Of a stretch of DNA of 64,000 nt, positions 63,269 through 64,000 are shown one piece after another. The stretch spans positions 1 through 64,000 of the forward strand of contig DATGLD010000025.1 in NCBI GenBank assembly GCA_035294305.1, written 5' to 3'. Under the pieces are notes generated by a model. That model was not told the DNA's origin, ran no database searches, and was given only the letters and a program-made list of their open reading frames with translations. A program made the position numbers and the translations under genes. Source of the DNA: DASRBN01 sp035294305. Its GTDB lineage: Bacteria; Chloroflexota; Ktedonobacteria; Ktedonobacterales; Ktedonobacteraceae. Numbering within the stretch: position 1 is the first letter of the stretch; every line of letters starts with the position of its first letter.

Positions 63269-63286
63269 GAGGGCGACCACACGGGT
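63269..63286 (+). repeat. Dispersed repeat copy (GGAGGGCGACCAC family)
   Basis: GAGGGCGACCACACGGGT is followed by a short ACGCCCTCC complement. It lies in the 150-bp convergent gap between the secreted repeat protein and the last gene. Confidence 0.6.
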
Positions 63287-63311
63287 ACGCCCTCCATCCG
63301 ATTCGTACTCA

Positions 63312-63998
63312 CTAGCCCAGGTCGCGCAGGCGGCGCTCGGCTTCATCCAGTGTGATGCTGCCGGCGGCCAGTTCCTCGAGAATAGTGCGCCGCATCGCAT
63401 CGCGTTCATGGCTGGTGAACCTCGACGACGAAGGCGTGTTCATGGCACCGGCGCCTTCTTCCGTGGATGGTTCCTCGCTCCCTTCGTACTCGACGGGCAC
63501 GCGCTGCGCCCGGGCTTTCTTCGCGGCGGCCTGCGCCTCCTCCTGGCGTTTTTCCCACTCGAGGCGCAGCCTTCTGAGCGTCTTCTCGAGTTCTTCCATG
63601 GCTTTATCCACGGCCGATCTCATTTCACGCTCTATCGCGTCCCAGTCCCTATCGCGCATGTGCTTTGAGGCGCGCTCGGCATAACCGCGGGCACGCTCCG
63701 CTGTGCGACGGGCCGTCTTTTCGGCCTTCTCGCGAATATCGTCGAGGCGCTCGTCGTATTCGCCGTAAGTGTGCGGTATTTTCCCCCGCTCCCATTCGAT
63801 ACCGAAATCGGGTGTAAAGGGAGTGCCCATGCCATCCGGGTCATTTTCCTCTACAAACGGTCCCTGGAAATGGAACCAGGCGCGCCCCGGCTCTCGATCC
63901 CACTGCGCGCGAAAACGGCGGCGGCCAAAACTGGCCTCCCATGTCTGTGGACCGTGCTTCTCTTGCTTTTTATCATTCGAGGCAAACTCGTTGCTCAT
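63312..63998 (-). CDS. Coiled-coil protein with SHOCT/YvlB-like C-terminal motif, may be incomplete
   Basis: 228 residues are visible from an ATG at 63998, 2 nt from the window edge, so a more distant start cannot be excluded. The N-terminal ~75 residues contain Trp-rich beta-type sequence. The middle (about 85-165) is a highly charged coiled coil (ERARGYAERASKHMRDRDW, EELEKTLRRLRLEWEKRQ). A linker with Glu/Ser leads to a C-terminal motif TILEELAAGSITLDEAERRLRDL, like the small SHOCT/YvlB-type end domains. It has no signal peptide or membrane segment. Function unknown. Confidence 0.75.
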   Translation of the reverse strand: MSNEFASNDKKQEKHGPQTWEASFGRRRFRAQWDREPGRAWFHFQGPFVEENDPDGMGTPFTPDFGIEWERGKIPHTYGEYDERLDDIREKAEKTARRTAERARGYAERASKHMRDRDWDAIEREMRSAVDKAMEELEKTLRRLRLEWEKRQEEAQAAAKKARAQRVPVEYEGSEEPSTEEGAGAMNTPSSSRFTSHERDAMRRTILEELAAGSITLDEAERRLRDLG

Positions 63999-64000
63999 AA

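Overview
The window looks like a chromosomal segment of a filamentous, secondary-metabolite-rich bacterium, most likely a member of the Ktedonobacteria (Chloroflexota). This is an inference. It rests on mixed high-GC coding, a Ser/Thr kinase fused to a WD40 propeller, a very large MalT-type LuxR regulator, a secreted protein built of WAVG repeats, and a scattered palindromic repeat family. No rRNA, tRNA, CRISPR array or transposase gene was recognised.

Positions 1-18,876 (+ strand) are one side of a hybrid polyketide/non-ribosomal-peptide cluster that continues upstream of the window. In order there are the end of a PKS module (KR-ACP), a full PKS module (KS-AT-KR-ACP), a four-gene cassette of the FkbK/J/I/H type for a hydroxymalonyl-ACP extender unit, an NRPS module (C-A-PCP), and a terminal NRPS module (C-A-PCP-thioester reductase) that should release the product reductively. 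The two A domains have nearly identical acidic specificity pockets (read by eye as D-I-W-E-(I/V)-T-A-D-D), which suits a diamino acid.

Positions 18,909-26,357 (- strand) converge on the NRPS genes. They encode two ABC transport systems, an MbtH-like protein, a type II thioesterase, an R2-like di-iron protein, and a broken sbnA-like gene for 2,3-diaminopropionate synthesis. The broken gene has a 2-nt frameshift and is cut off at a repeat. Positions 26,683-29,483 (+) hold a small membrane protein translationally coupled to a LanB/PEARL-type enzyme, an unexpected RiPP-type activity next to a PKS/NRPS cluster. After a kinase-WD40 gene, positions 31,866-37,024 (-) encode a 30-residue peptide, a stand-alone A-PCP didomain, a P450, an Sfp-type phosphopantetheinyl transferase and a quinone oxidoreductase. 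The A-PCP/P450 pair suggests beta-hydroxylation of a carrier-bound amino acid.

From about 37.4 kb onward the genes are mainly ordinary metabolism: xylulokinase, GT9 glycosyltransferase, aldo/keto reductase, enoyl-CoA hydratase, M20 peptidase, carotenoid oxygenase, LuxR/MalT regulator, ApbE, GNAT, Pgi and Gnd, LigB-like protein, IlvD and a beta-hydroxyacid dehydrogenase, DinB, a secreted WAVG-repeat protein and a coiled-coil protein. A small zinc-ribbon gene without a standard start codon lies at 53,155-53,424.

Two repeat families run through the window. One (core GGAGGGCGACCAC) occurs six times, including a 163-bp nested palindrome just before ilvD and the truncation point of the sbnA remnant. 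The other is a perfect 27-bp-arm palindrome inserted in frame inside the last NRPS A domain, with a related arm upstream of xylulokinase.
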